Assembly (NCBI GenBank): GCA_963835825.1
Contig: CAWIGZ010000010.1
Location: 62,001-126,000, forward strand
DNA from: JADGRB01 sp963835825
Lineage (GTDB): Bacteria; Myxococcota_A; Polyangia; Fen-1088
Length of the DNA: 64,000 nt
Direction of reading: 5' to 3'
Shown: piece by piece, positions 26,388 to 38,242 of the stretch
Layout of the letters: each line of letters begins with the position of its first letter
How positions within the stretch are numbered: the first letter of the stretch is position 1
Program-made: the position numbers and the translations under genes
Notes under the pieces: model-generated
The model's input: only the letters and a program-made list of their open reading frames with translations
Database searches by the model: none
Told to the model about the DNA's origin: nothing

Positions 26388-29300
26388 ATGCAGTGGCTGG
26401 CCAGTATCTGCGTTCGCCGCCCGGTCTTCGCGACCGTGCTCATCCTGTTCATCGTCGTCGTCGGCATCGTCGGCTACGAAAAGCTCAACGTCGATCGCTT
26501 CCCCAACGTCGATCTGCCGGTCGTCCAGGTGATCACCCTCCTGCCCGGCGCCGCGCCGGAGGAGATCGCCACCGAGCTCTCCGACAAGATCGAAGAGGCG
26601 ATCAACACCATCAACGGCATCGACGAGCTGCGGTCGGTGTCGACCGAGGGCGTCTCCCAGGTCATCGTCAGCTTCAAGCTCGACAAGGACGTCAACGTCG
26701 CCGCGCAAGAGGTGCGCGAGCACGTCTCGTCGATCCTCAACGATCTGCCGGAGGGGACCAAGAGCCCGGAGATCAGCAAGCTCGATCCCGACGCCGCGCC
26801 GGTGCTTTTCCTGGCCTTGCAGTCGACCCGGCCGATCCGGGAGGTGACCGAGTACGCCGACCACGAGATCCGGGAGGCGCTGGAGAACGTCTCGGGCGTC
26901 GGTCAGGTGTCGATCGTCGGCGGGCGCAAGCGGCAGATCCAGGTGATCCTCGATCCCGAACGGCTGCGGGCGGCCTCGCTGACCGCGGTCGACGTGCAGC
27001 GGGCCATCGTCAGCCAGAACGTCAGCACGCCGGGCGGCACCGTCGACACCGGCCCGTCGCTGCTCACCTTCCGGGTGAGCGGCCGGGTGCCCAGCGCCGA
27101 GGCCGTCGGGGAGATCGTCATCCGCAGCGTCGACAATCACCCGATCATGATCCGCGACGTCGGGCATGTGATCGACGGGCAGGAAGAGGCGACCACCGCC
27201 GCCAGCATCGCCGGCAAGGAGGCGGTCGTCCTCTCCATCCGCAAACAGTCGGGCGAGAACAGCGTGGCGGTCGTCGATGCCCTGCGCGAGCGCATGAAGG
27301 AGCTCGCCCCCGCCATGCCCTCTGGCTACAAGCTGGAGGTCATCCGCGACAACACCGAGACCACCCGCACCAGCGTCGACGCCGTCAAGGAGCACCTGGT
27401 GCTGGGGTCGATCCTGGCCTCGCTGGTGGTGCTGCTGTTCCTCGGCAACTTCCGCAGCACCATCATCGCGGCGCTGGCGATTCCCACCTCCATCGTCGGC
27501 ACCTTCCTCCTGATGTGGCTGATGGGGTTCACGCTGAACACCATCTCCCTGCTGGCGCTGGCGCTGGCGGTCGGCATCGTCATCGACGACGCCATCGTCG
27601 TGCTGGAGAACATCTTCCGCTTCATCGACGAGAAGAAGATCCGCCCCATGCCGGCGGCCATCTACGCGACCAAGGAGATCGGGCTGGCGGTGCTGGCGAC
27701 GACGCTGTCGCTGCTGGCGGTCTTCCTGCCGGTCGCCTTCATGAACAGCATCCCGGGGCGGTTCCTGCGCAGCTTCGGCCTGACCATGGGCGCCGCCATC
27801 GCCATCTCGCTGTTCGTCAGCTTCACCTTGACGCCGATGCTGTCGTCGCGCTGGCTGCGGCTCGACCCGCGCCCGGCGAGCGAGCGGCGCCAATCGATCC
27901 TCGAGCGGCTGGTCGACGGGTTCTACCTGCCGATCGAGCGGTTCTACATGAAGGTCCTGGCCTTCGTGATGCGACACCGCTGGATCGTGGTGGTGGCCGC
28001 GGTGGGCGCCATCGCCGCCATCGGCCCGCTGGCCAAGGCGGTCCCCAAGGGCTTTCTCCCCAAGAACGACGAGGCGCAGTTCGAGATCAGCCTGCGCACG
28101 CCCGAAGGGTCCAGCCTGGCGGCGACCGCGCTGTCGGCCGAGCGGATCGCCCGGGAGGTGCGCGGGTGGCCGGAGGTGGCGACGACGCTGGTGACCATCG
28201 GCGACAACAGCCAGCAGACCCCCAACCTGGCGTCGATCTTCGTGCGCCTCTTGCCGCCCGACCAGCGCAAGGCCTCACAGGACCAGCTGCAGGCCCGGGT
28301 GCGCACCCAGATCGTCCCCAAGCAGCCCAAGAGCTTCCGCATCAGCGCCTCGGCGGTGGCGGCGTTCGGCGGCGGGACCTTCAGCACGGCGACCGTGCAG
28401 TACATCCTGACCGGCCCCGACCTCAACGGGGTCGTCAACTACTCGAAGAAGATCGTCGACAAGCTGAAGGCGATCCCGGGCGCGGTCGACGTCGACACCA
28501 CGCTGGTCACCGGTAATCCGGAGCTGGTGGCCACCGTCAACCGGCGCAAGGCGGCCGATCTGGGCGTCAACGTCGCCGACGTGGCGACGGCGTCGCAGCT
28601 CCTCATCGGCGGCGTGAAGGTCTCGCGTTACGAGGAGGCGGGGCGCGAGTACGACATTCTGGTGCGGGCCGACGACGCCTTCCGCAACAGCCCCGACGCG
28701 CTGGCGCAGCTGACGGTTCCCTCGTCGCGGCTCGGCGCCGTGCCGCTGCTCGACGTGGTGGAGATGAAGCACGCCGAGGGTCCGTCGAAGATCGACCGCT
28801 ACGCCCGCCAGGTGCAGGTGACCTTCCTGGCCAACACCTCCCCCGGCGTCGGCTCCGGAGAGGTGGGCGCCGCCCTCGAAAAGGCGGTCAAGGAGCTGAA
28901 CCTGCCGTCGCAGTTCCGCTTCATTCCGTTCGGGCAGTCGAAGGAGATCGCCCGCACCGGCAAGGCCTTCATCCTGGCCTTCGGGATGTCGTTCATCTTC
29001 ATGTACCTCATCCTGGCGGCGCAGTTCGAGTCCTGGCTGCACCCGATCACCATCCTGCTGGCGCTGCCGCTGACGGTGCCGTTCGCGCTGATCTCGCTGC
29101 TCATCCTGGGGCAGTCGCTGGACATCTTCACCATGCTGGGCGTGCTGGTGCTGTTCGGGGTGGTGAAGAAGAACTCGATCCTCCAGATCGATCACATCAA
29201 CCAGCTGCGCGCCGAGGGGCACTCGCGCCTCGACGCCATCCTGCACGGGAACCGCGATCGGTTGCGCCCCATCTTGATGACGACGATGGCCTTCGTGGCC

Positions 29301-29582
29301 GGCATGCTGCCGCTGCTCACCTCCAAGGGGATCGGCGCCGAGTTCAACCGCGCCACCGCCGGCCCGGTCGTCGGCGGGCAGATCCTCTCGTTGCTGCTGA
29401 CGCTGCTGGCCACGCCGGTCGCCTACTCGCTGTTCGACGATCTGGCGACCTGGACGCGCCGGGTGCTGCGCTTGAAGGCGCGCCCCGACTCCGAGACGGG
29501 CGCCGATGAAATCATGCCCAAGCCCGCAGAGCTGGCCGCGGCCCACGGGCACGGTCCCCCGCCAGTGGAGATCCAGCCGTGA
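26388..29582 (+). CDS. RND efflux pump inner-membrane subunit (HAE1/AcrB type)
   Basis: 1064 residues with the twelve-helix RND plan. Helix 4 has the proton-relay pair in GIVIDDAIVVLEN (D400, D401), and helix 10 has the matching Lys in GVVKKNSILQIDH (about 927). Porter-domain stretches such as FPNVDLPVVQV and PGAAPEEIATELSDKIEEAI are typical. It exports hydrophobic drugs or toxins using proton motive force as a trimer. The stop overlaps the tolC start (GTGA), so the three components are coupled. Confidence 0.95.
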   Translation: MQWLASICVRRPVFATVLILFIVVVGIVGYEKLNVDRFPNVDLPVVQVITLLPGAAPEEIATELSDKIEEAINTINGIDELRSVSTEGVSQVIVSFKLDKDVNVAAQEVREHVSSILNDLPEGTKSPEISKLDPDAAPVLFLALQSTRPIREVTEYADHEIREALENVSGVGQVSIVGGRKRQIQVILDPERLRAASLTAVDVQRAIVSQNVSTPGGTVDTGPSLLTFRVSGRVPSAEAVGEIVIRSVDNHPIMIRDVGHVIDGQEEATTAASIAGKEAVVLSIRKQSGENSVAVVDALRERMKELAPAMPSGYKLEVIRDNTETTRTSVDAVKEHLVLGSILASLVVLLFLGNFRSTIIAALAIPTSIVGTFLLMWLMGFTLNTISLLALALAVGIVIDDAIVVLENIFRFIDEKKIRPMPAAIYATKEIGLAVLATTLSLLAVFLPVAFMNSIPGRFLRSFGLTMGAAIAISLFVSFTLTPMLSSRWLRLDPRPASERRQSILERLVDGFYLPIERFYMKVLAFVMRHRWIVVVAAVGAIAAIGPLAKAVPKGFLPKNDEAQFEISLRTPEGSSLAATALSAERIAREVRGWPEVATTLVTIGDNSQQTPNLASIFVRLLPPDQRKASQDQLQARVRTQIVPKQPKSFRISASAVAAFGGGTFSTATVQYILTGPDLNGVVNYSKKIVDKLKAIPGAVDVDTTLVTGNPELVATVNRRKAADLGVNVADVATASQLLIGGVKVSRYEEAGREYDILVRADDAFRNSPDALAQLTVPSSRLGAVPLLDVVEMKHAEGPSKIDRYARQVQVTFLANTSPGVGSGEVGAALEKAVKELNLPSQFRFIPFGQSKEIARTGKAFILAFGMSFIFMYLILAAQFESWLHPITILLALPLTVPFALISLLILGQSLDIFTMLGVLVLFGVVKKNSILQIDHINQLRAEGHSRLDAILHGNRDRLRPILMTTMAFVAGMLPLLTSKGIGAEFNRATAGPVVGGQILSLLLTLLATPVAYSLFDDLATWTRRVLRLKARPDSETGADEIMPKPAELAAAHGHGPPPVEIQP

Positions 29583-30924
29583 AAAGAACAACGCTCATCG
29601 CCGCGGTGGTGACGCTTTCGGCGCTCGCTTCGACGGTCACGTACGCCGAAACGGGCGCTCCGGCGCCGCGCGAGCTGACCATGGACGAGGCGCTGGCGAT
29701 GGCCAGGCGCGCCAACAAGAACCTGGTGGTCGAGCGCGCGCGGCTGGCCGAGGCGCACACCAACATCGAGCAGGCCTGGTCGGCGCTGTTCCCGGTGGTG
29801 ACCGCGCAGGGGAAGTACACCCACAACTACAAGAACGCGACGCTCGACTTCGGGGCGCTGCTCATGGGCCTCGGGCTTCAAGCCGACGAGGCCCTGCGAT
29901 GGGCGGCAACGACATCACCATCCTCAAACAGGAGCAGTTCGACGCCACCGCCAGCGCCATCATGCCCCTCATCGCGCCGGCGGCGTATCCGGCGCTCGAC
30001 GCGGTGAAGAAGGGCTACCGGTCGTCGGAGGCGAACTACGAGGCGTCCGAGGACACCGTCCTCTATTCGGTCGCCCAGACGTTCTACACGGCGGCCATCT
30101 CCGACGAGGTGCTGCTGGTCCGGGAGTCGGCGATCAAGGTCGCGCAGGCCACCCTCGACAACGCGCAGACCCGCTTCGCGGCCGGCACGGTCACCAAGGT
30201 CGACGTCGACCGCGCCGAGCTGGCCCTGGTGCGCGCCCAGCAGAGCGACCTCGACGCCCGCTACGCGCGCGAGCAGTCGTACCGGGCGCTCTCCACCCTG
30301 ATCCAGGCCGACGGGCCGCTCAAGGCGGTGCCGCCGGAGAGGCTGCCGCCGCCCGAGGAGACCAGCCTCGACATGGCGCTGCACCTGCGCCCCGAGTTCC
30401 GCGGGCTCATCCTCGCGGAGGAGTCTTCCGAGGCCACCCGCCGCGCCTACGCCTGGAAGTGGGCGCCCACGCTGTCGGCCTTCGCCAAGGCGAACGTCGG
30501 CAACTACATCGGCTTCACCGGCGACAACTACGCCTGGTCCATCGGCGCGCAGCTCGACTGGACGCTGTTCGACGGCGGCCTCCGGGACGCGCAGCGCCAC
30601 CTGGCGGCCGCGCAGGCGGCGCAGGCCGCGGCGCAGGCCGCCGTCCTCACCGACGCGATCCGGGACGATCTGGCCAACAACCGCAGCCTGCTCGAGACCC
30701 GGCGCGAGGGGGTGAAGGCCGCGCAGCGGGGCGCCGATCTCGCCGCGGAGACCCTCGACCTCGTCCGCTCGCAGTACGAGGCGGGGACCGTCACCCAGAT
30801 CGATCTGCTGGCCGCCCAGGACAACCTGGTGATCGCCCAGGAGTCGCTGGCGCAGGCCCGCTTCGACGTGGCGATCGCCGATCTGGCGCTGCGCCGGACC
30901 GCGGGCACGTTTCCCCCGCGCTGA
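29579..30924 (+). CDS. TolC family outer-membrane efflux channel (one frameshift)
   Basis: About 448 residues. The signal peptide ends STVTYAE; helices rich in Ala/Gln/Glu alternate with two strand pairs. ELTMDEALAMARRANKNLVVERARL and GTVTKVDVDRAELALVRAQQSDL, then the duplicated YEAGTVTQIDLLAAQDNLVIAQ, are the OEP repeats. The frame changes near 29899, where one base appears to be missing; the two halves join at GGNDITILKQEQF. GTG start overlaps the pump stop. It completes a three-gene efflux operon. Confidence 0.9.
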
Positions 30925-30960
30925 AGCGCGAACCCGGCGGCCGGATCGTTCCCGCCGTCG

Positions 30961-33116
30961 TTACGGAAGCAGGTTCTCGACCATGTCGATCTCGGCGTCG
31001 GTGAGGGCCCGATCGTAGATGCGGACCGAGTCCATCGCTCCGAGGTAATAGGCGGAGATGCCGGCGGCGTCGTTGGTGGCGGTCTGCGCGCCCATCCAGA
31101 GGTCACTCGCCTGGGTCATGGCGTTGGCGGCCAGATCCTGGTCCGCCACCTGACCGTTGATCCGCAAGTGGAGGTGATTGGGGCCGGTGAACCGGAGGGC
31201 CACGAAGCTCCAGGCTCCCGTCGGCAGCGTCAGGGTGCTCGTGTAGTCGTCGCAGCCGCCCCAGAACGTGGCCGTGTCGACGTAGCCGAATCCCCACATG
31301 TTTCCCGTGCAGTTGTCCTGCCCCCAGTAGACGATGCCGCCCACGTCGTTGTTGGCGCTTGGGTTCAACCACATGGTCAGCGTGCGGTCTGCATCCCCGA
31401 TCGGCAAGGAGTCGCCCACCGCCTCGATCCAGGCCGTCCCGTCGAACGAATAGGCGCTCTGCGGGTTGCCGCGGCGGTCGGCGACCAAGGTGGCGCCGTG
31501 GACCATGCCGTCGTGCCCGTTGCCGCTTTGATCGACGGCATTTCCGTCGAACGGGAAGTAATAGGCCAGCGGCGAGTGGCAAGCGATCGTCACCATCGGG
31601 TTCGGCGCCGGCGATCGTCCCGCTCCCGTTGGTGAGCGTGCAGTCGCTGAGCGGGGTGTCGACCGAGACGCTGTAGGTGCTCCCGGTCGTGAGGTCGGAC
31701 GGGAAGGCGAAGCTTCCGTTGCCGACCGAGATGAGGTCGGCGCCGTTCTGCAGGATCACGTCTCCGACCACACCCGAAATGGTGCCGTCGAACGCCGTAA
31801 AGCGCGTCGCCGCAATTGACGGTCAGCGTCACGTCCGACGGTGCCGACGATGCCTGTTGGCGTCACCACCGCGCACATCTGAGCGGCGGGTGCGGTATCG
31901 ATCGAGACCGAATAGGCGGTGCCGCTGGGGACGGCGGCCGAAACGGTGACCGTTCCACTCGGGGAGACCGACACCACGTCGGTTCCGTTGCGCAGCTTGA
32001 GACCCGCTCCCGTGAGGCCATTGACGGTCGCCCGGACCTTGAAAGCGTTCGTCACGCAGGTGACCTGCGCGCTGTCCACGGGCCCGGTGACCGTCCCCGT
32101 GCCCGCCGTGACGGTGCAGGTCTGGCTGATCGGGCTGACCGGCTGATTGAGGACGGTGACCGCGTACGGCTGGCCGCTGGCGACCGGCGTCGGGAACGCG
32201 AAGACGTTCGAGGTCACGCTGACATTGTCGGTGCCGTTGTCCTGCAGGACGACCGTTCCCGCCAGCCCGGTGACGCTTCCGCCGACGGTGAAGGAAGCGG
32301 CCGTGCAGTTGATGGTCACGCTGTCGACGTCGCCGGCGCCGACGTTGCCGCTGCCGCCTGCCACGGTACAAACCTGGCCCGGACCGAAGGTTGGGTGAGG
32401 ACCGTGACCGCGTACGCCGCGCCGCTCGCCACCTTGGTCGGAAAACTGAACGAGGTCGCGCTGGCCAGCACCGGCAGATCGTCGCCGCCGTTGTCGCGCA
32501 GGACCAGGCCCGAGCCGGTCAGGCCGGCCACCGTCCCCGAGACGGCGTACGTGTTGGTTGCGCAGGTGACGGAGACGGCGGCGACACCCGCATCGCCCAC
32601 ATTGCCGGCTCCCATGGTCACCGTGCAGGTCTGGCTGGGCGACGTCGGTTGGGTGAGGACGGTGACCTCGTAGCCATCACCCGCGGAGAGCGCGGTCGGA
32701 AAGGCGAACGAGGTGGCGCCGGCTGCGACAGAGAGGATGCCTTCGGTGCCGTTCTTCAACACCAGTCCGCTGCCCACCAGGCCGGAGATCGAGCCAGCGA
32801 GCTGGTATCCCTTGGGGGCGTCGGTGGAGGCATCGACGCCGGCATCACTTTGAACGTTCCCGGCGGTTCCGGAGTTGCCTGCATTGGCCGGACGCTGCCC
32901 GCGTTGCCCGCGCTGCCCGCGCTGCCCGCGTTACCGGCGCTGCCCCCGTCGCCCCCGCTGCCGCGAATTGCCCGCGTCGCCCCCGGCCCCGTGGCCGGCC
33001 AGGCCGTTCCCGCCGGCGCCACCCTTGCCTCCAGAGCCACCGCCGCCACCGCCTCCGCACCCCGACACCAGCAGCGAGCAGACCTGGACGAACAACAGAG
33101 CTCTCTTCAGCGCCAT
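30961..33116 (-). CDS. lipoprotein with five tandem Ig-like repeats and C-terminal LamG domain (multiple frameshifts)
   Basis: Reconstructed from several frames. The signal ends LLVSGCGGG, then a Gly/Ala/Asn linker with GNAGSAG units. Five ~85-residue repeats follow, each with a GLxGSGLVLxNxGxD core, a SFxFPTxLxSGxxYxVTV middle and a TCTVxxGxGxVxG end. A LamG/concanavalin-like domain (YYFPFDGNAVDQSGNGHDG to RIYDRALTDAEIDMVENLLP, ~190 residues) closes the protein. Repeat families of this kind occur in surface proteins of many proteobacteria. Frame changes lie near 32960, 32900, 32390, 31830-31800 and 31605. Likely an exposed adhesin or glycan-binding protein. Sugar or ligand unknown. Confidence 0.75.
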
Positions 33117-33297
33117 GGACGATCTCCTCTAACAGCCTCGAAGCGAAGACCCGATCGACGGACGAAGACAGGCCATTTCCTCGTTTGCTCGAACCGCCAG
33201 GTAGGACGCGGCGTTCGAAAGTTCCGTAAAACTGGCAGACCGAGCAACGGCGGTCAATATAAGGTCGCCTGTCGACCTGGCGCGCGACGTTCGAGCC

Positions 33298-33884
<587 letters not shown>

Positions 33885-33888
<4 letters not shown>

Positions 33889-35945
33889 GGCGTGCGGGCG
33901 ACCGCCAGGGGCGCCGCCGAGGCCGGGCGCACCCGGGCCCAGAACGACGCCACGTCCTCCAGCGATTCGGTGCGCGGGCAGTCGGGGAGGCTGGCCCGCA
34001 AGGTGGCGCCGTAGCTCTTGCGGCCGACGCGCCCGTCGAGGATCCCGACGATGCCGTGGTCGCCCCGGTGGCGAATGAGGCGGCCGAACCCCTGCTTGAG
34101 CGACAGCGCCGCGCGCGGCAGCTGGTAGTCGGTGAAGGGATCGCCCCCCTCGTCGCGGATCCGGTCGATGCGGGCGGCGGTCAACGGATCGTCGGGGACG
34201 GCGAAGGGGATCTTGTCGATCACCACCAGCGACAGCGCCTCGCCGGGGACGTCGACCCCCTCCCAGAAGCTCTGCGTCGCCAGCAGCACGGAGCCGATCT
34301 GCGCCCGCAGGGCCGCCAGCAGCAGGTGGCGGGGGCGCTCGCCTTGCACGAGGAGCGGGAAGGGAAAGCTGTCGCTCCCCCGCAGGTGGGCCTCGGCGAC
34401 GCGCAGGTTCTTGAAGCTGGTGAAGAGCAGCAGCGCGCGCCCGCCGGTGATGGCGCAGAGCTCGCCCATGCGCGCGGCGGCGGCGGTGGCGAAGTCGTCC
34501 TGGTTCGGCTCGGGGAGATCGGCCGCCAGGTAGAGCAGCGCCTGGCGGGCGTAGCTGAACGGCGAGGGGAAGCTGGCCTCGGCCGCCGTGTCGCCGAGCC
34601 CGACGCGGGTGCGGAGGTAGTCGAACGAGCCGGCCACCGTCAACGTCGCCGAGGTGAGCACGATGGGACCCGGGCAGGCGTCGAGCGCGCGTCCGAGGAG
34701 CGGGCCGACGTCGACGGGGGACGCGTGCAGGGCGACGTTGCGGGGCGAGGCGCCCAGCCAGCGGACGTGCTCGCGCCCGCGGCCGTCGATCAGCGCCGAG
34801 AGATCCGACCGCACGGCGACCGCGCGGCGTCCGAGCGCCGTCACCTCCGCGGGGCGCCGCGAATCGGCCACCGCGCTGCCGTCGGGATCGAGCCAGTCGG
34901 CGATCTCCTCGAGCAGACCGTCGAGCTGATGATAGGCGGCGCGGGCCGGGCCGGTGCCGAGGTCGGCGGGGAAGGGGGCGCGCGTCTCGTCGGCGCCGGC
35001 GCGCGGCGGCGGGAACCAGCTTGCGGAGCTTTTCGGCGAGCGCCCCGGCGGCGGCCAGCAGGCGCGCCGAGGCCGAGTGCGCGCGCTCGGCCGGCACGCC
35101 GGTCTCGCGGCCCGAGATCGCGGGCCAGCGCGAACAGCCGCTGGGTCGAGGCGTGGACGCCGAAGAACTCCGTCGCCACGTCTTCGATCTGGTGGGCCTC
35201 GTCGAAGATGACCACCTCGTAGGGGGGGAGGACCTGCGCCTCGGGCCAGCGGGCGCGCAGCGCCAGATCGGCGAAGAAGAGGTGGTGGTTGACGATCACC
35301 AGCGGCGCGGCGGCGGCGCGGCGGCGCATCGCCGTCACGAAGCAGCTCTCGAAGAAAGAACAGCGCGGGCCGATGCGCGTCTCGGGCGTGGCGGCGATCT
35401 CGTTCCACAGCGGCGCCTCGTCGGCCAGCTCGGCGATCTCGGCGCGGTCGCCGGTCGGTGAGTAGGCGGCGAAGGCCAGCAGGCGATCGAAGGCGGGATC
35501 GGCGACCAGGCTCTGCTGGCGCTCGCGCTCGGCCAGCCGCCGCCGGCAGACGTAGTTGCCGAGCCCCTTCATCACCGCCCACTGGAGGTTCTCGTCGCCG
35601 ATCCCGGCGGCGGCGAAGATGGTCCGCAGCCGCGGGCAGATCGACGGTGGCGATCTGGTCCTGGAGGGTCTTCGTCCCGGTGCTGACGACCACCTTCCGC
35701 CCGGAGAGCAGCGCGGGGACCAGATAGGCCAGCGTCTTGCCGGTGCCGGTCCCGGCCTCGACCAGCAGGCGCTCGTCGCCGTCGATGGCGTCGGCGATCC
35801 GCTCGGCCATCGCCAGCTGGCCGGCCCGCGCTTCGTAGCCGGGGAGCACCTGGGCCGCCGCGCCGCCCGGGCCCAACAGGCGTCGAATGTTGCGTCGAGC
35901 CTCGCTGCGGATCGCGTCGCCCGACGACGACGATCCGCTCGTCAT
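33885..35945 (-). CDS. dinG: DinG-family ATP-dependent DNA helicase (three frameshifts)
   Basis: Reconstructed ~685 residues of an XPD/DinG-type superfamily 2 helicase, which unwinds DNA 5'-3'. Motifs: Walker A EAGTGTGKTLAYLVPAL, VVSTGTKTLQDQI, FeS-region cysteines in GNYVC and RCSFFESC, VIVNHHLFFADL, DEAH box FDEAHQIEDVA, ILTSATL-type VLTSATLTVAGSF, FWEGVDVPGE and KQGFGRLIRHRGD. Only three of the four usual cluster cysteines are visible. Frame breaks near 35637, 35117 (at a GATC) and 35012 each require removal of one base. The ATG at 35945 overlaps the corrected hisIE stop; an apparent in-frame HisIE-DinG fusion is caused by a one-base error. Confidence 0.88.
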
Positions 35946-36636
35946 TTGTGGCGGCTCGCTTTTTCGTCGAGGCCCGGAGATCCCGAACCGCTTGCGCAGC
36001 TGGGCGAAGACGGCGTCGAGCGGCACGCCGGCGGCCTCCAGGCCGACCAGCATGTGGAAGAGCAGATCCGCCGCCTCGTGCGCGGTGTGGGCGGCGTCGT
36101 TCTCGGGCAGCGCCTCGATGAGCTCGCCGGATTCTTCGGCGATCTTGCCGTTGATCTTGGGCAGCCCGGCGTCGAGCAGCGACACCACGTACGACTTCTC
36201 CGGGCGCGTGCGCCGCCGCTCGGCGATCACCTCGGCCACCCGGGGCAGCACCAGCGCCGGCGGATCGGGCGGACCGTCGTCGGTGATGATGGCGCCGTCG
36301 TCGGCCGCCCTTCGATAGAAGCACGACGTCGCGCCGGTGTGGCAGGAGGGACCCTCGGCGTCGACGAGGTAGAGGACCACGTCACCGTCGCAGTCGATGC
36401 GGATCTCGCGCACCGCCAGCGTGTGCCCGGAGCTCTCGCCCTTGCGCCAGAGCGCCTTGCGCGAGCGGCTCCAGAAGTGCGCCGCCTTGGTCTCCACCGT
36501 CAGCGCGAGCGCCTCGCGGTTGGCCCAGGCGACCATGCGGATCATCCCCGTGCGCGCCTCCTGGGCGATCACCGGGCAGAGGCCGCTTCCGTCGAAGGTC
36601 ACCGCGTCGAGCAAGGCGTTCGTCAGTGTTCGTCAT
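35942..36636 (-). CDS. hisIE: bifunctional phosphoribosyl-AMP cyclohydrolase / phosphoribosyl-ATP pyrophosphatase (frameshifted)
   Basis: Catalyses steps 2 and 3 of histidine synthesis. The HisI half has GMIRMVAWANREAL, FWSRSRKALWRKGESSGH and the Cys/Asp metal site DCDGDVVLYLVDAEGPSCHTG. The HisE half has YVVSLLDAGLPKINGKIAEESGELIEA and AADLLFHMLVGL. The expected end, GLDEKASRHK followed by TGA, appears if one G is removed from the GGG near 35970; otherwise the frame reads into dinG. At the 5' end, ATG 36636 overlaps the hisF stop (ATGA) and gives MTNTDEALLDAV if one base near 36620 is removed. The literal frame would start at TTG 36614. Confidence 0.9.
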
Positions 36637-37409
36637 GGAGCTTCTTCCCGGACCGGCACGCCGCGCGCGCGCAGGTAGGCGTGGGCCTGGCCGACGGTCG
36701 CCTCGCCGAAGTGGAAGATCGACGCCGCCAGCACCGCCTCGGCGTGCCCCTCGACGATCCCCTGGTAGAGGTGCTCGAGGCCGCCCACGCCGCCCGAGGC
36801 GATGACCGGGATCGGCACCCGATCGGCGACCGCGCGGGTGAGCTCGAGGTCGAAGCCGTCGCGCGTCCCGTCGCGGTCCATGCTGGTCAGCAGAATCTCG
36901 CCCGCGCCGAAGGCGGCCATCTTCTCGCACCAGGCGATGGCGTCGAGGCCGGTCGGCCGCCGCCCGCCGTGGGTGTAGACCTCCCAGCCGAGCGGGTCGA
37001 CGCCGGGCCGGCGGCGCGCGTCGACAGCCACGACGATCGCCTGGTTGCCGAAGGCGCCGGCGGCGCGGCGCACCAGCTCGGGATCGGCGACCGCCGCGGT
37101 GTTGATCCCCGCCTTGTCGGCCCCGGCCAGCAGCAGCTCGCGCACGTTCTCGACAGAGCGGACGCCGCCCCCCACGGTGAGCGGCAGAAAGACCCGCTCG
37201 GCGGTGGCGCGCACGACGTCCAGCATCGTGGCCCGCCCGTCGGACGAGGCGGTGATGTCGAGGAAGCAGAGCTCGTCGGCGCCCTGGGCGTCGTAGGCGG
37301 CGGCGACCGCCACGGGATCGCCGGCGTCGCGCAGCTGCTTGAACTGGACGCCTTTTTTGACCCGCCCGCCGTCGACGTCGAGGCAGGGGATGACCCGCTT
37401 GCACAGCAT
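36633..37409 (-). CDS. hisF: imidazole glycerol phosphate synthase cyclase subunit HisF
   Basis: 258 residues, a TIM barrel. It uses ammonia from HisH to form imidazole glycerol phosphate and AICAR. MLCKRVIPCLDVDGGRVKKGVQF is the standard N-terminus with catalytic Asp11; the second Asp is in LLTSMDRDGTRDGFD. Phosphate loops GGGVRS and ASGGVGG are present. ATG 37409 is chosen over an in-frame start eight codons upstream. Its stop overlaps the likely hisIE start. Confidence 0.97.
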   Translation of the reverse strand: MLCKRVIPCLDVDGGRVKKGVQFKQLRDAGDPVAVAAAYDAQGADELCFLDITASSDGRATMLDVVRATAERVFLPLTVGGGVRSVENVRELLLAGADKAGINTAAVADPELVRRAAGAFGNQAIVVAVDARRRPGVDPLGWEVYTHGGRRPTGLDAIAWCEKMAAFGAGEILLTSMDRDGTRDGFDLELTRAVADRVPIPVIASGGVGGLEHLYQGIVEGHAEAVLAASIFHFGEATVGQAHAYLRARGVPVREEAP

Positions 37410-37470
37410 GCTTCGAACCTCTGAATCTCCCACGCCCGCGGGCTGCGGGCAAAAGCTCAGCGCGCCCCGG

Positions 37471-38226
37471 CTACCGGGGCGCCGAGGCCCCCGCCAGCGC
37501 GCGGGCCCGCGCCAGCGCCTCTTCGACGGTGAAGACCCCCTCGTAGAGCGCCTTGCCGACCACCACCGCCGTCGCGCCGGTCGGCACCAGCGTGTCGAGA
37601 TCCTCGAGCCGGGAGACGCCGCCCGAGGCGATCACCGGACAGGGGGCGAGCGCCCGGGCCAGCCGCGCCGTCGCTTCCAGGTTCGGCCCCGAGCGCATGC
37701 CGTCCCGCCCGATGTCGGTGTAGAGCACCGCCGCCGCCCCGGCTCGCGCGACCGCCAGGCCGACCTCGGTGGCGTCGGCGCTCGTCTGCTCGGTCCAGCC
37801 CTCGACGGAGATCTTGCCGGCCCGCGCGTCGACGGCGATCACCAGCCGCTGCGGCCAGCGCGCGCAGGCCGCCTCGACCATGGCCGGATCCTTCACCGCC
37901 GCCGTGCCGAGGACGACGTAGCCGACGCCCAGCTCGAACAGGCGCGCGCAGTCGTCCAGCGTCCGCACGCCGCCGCCGGTCTCGACCGGCACGCCCGCCG
38001 CGTCGACGATCCGCTTCAGCGTCGCCTGGTTGTCGACCCGCGCGTCGGTGCCGCGGGTGAACGCGGCGTCGAGATCGACGACGTGGATCCGCGTGGCGCC
38101 GGCGGCCGCGAAGCGCGCCGCCACCTCCCAGGGGGCGCGATCGTAAACCTTGGCGCTCTCGCGACGCCCCTGCTCGAGGCGCACCGCCGCGCCGCCCAGT
38201 AGATCGATGGCCGGAAAGACCTGCAT
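37471..38226 (-). CDS. hisA: ProFAR isomerase HisA
   Basis: 251 residues. HisA opens the ribose of ProFAR to PRFAR. MQVFPAIDLLGGAAVRL carries catalytic Asp8, and YTDIGRDGMRSGPN the second Asp. ETGGGVRT and ASGGVSRLEDL bind phosphate. It lies between hisH (17 bp upstream) and hisF (61 bp downstream) in the same direction. Confidence 0.97.
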   Translation of the reverse strand: MQVFPAIDLLGGAAVRLEQGRRESAKVYDRAPWEVAARFAAAGATRIHVVDLDAAFTRGTDARVDNQATLKRIVDAAGVPVETGGGVRTLDDCARLFELGVGYVVLGTAAVKDPAMVEAACARWPQRLVIAVDARAGKISVEGWTEQTSADATEVGLAVARAGAAAVLYTDIGRDGMRSGPNLEATARLARALAPCPVIASGGVSRLEDLDTLVPTGATAVVVGKALYEGVFTVEEALARARALAGASAPR

Positions 38227-38242
38227 GTTCGGGGCTGACGTT

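Noticed and set aside
25128..27977. 949-codon open frame antisense to the adaptor and pump genes
   Set aside because: Composition (Arg, Asp, Gln, His-rich) is that of an antisense shadow; the plus strand encodes complete RND proteins.
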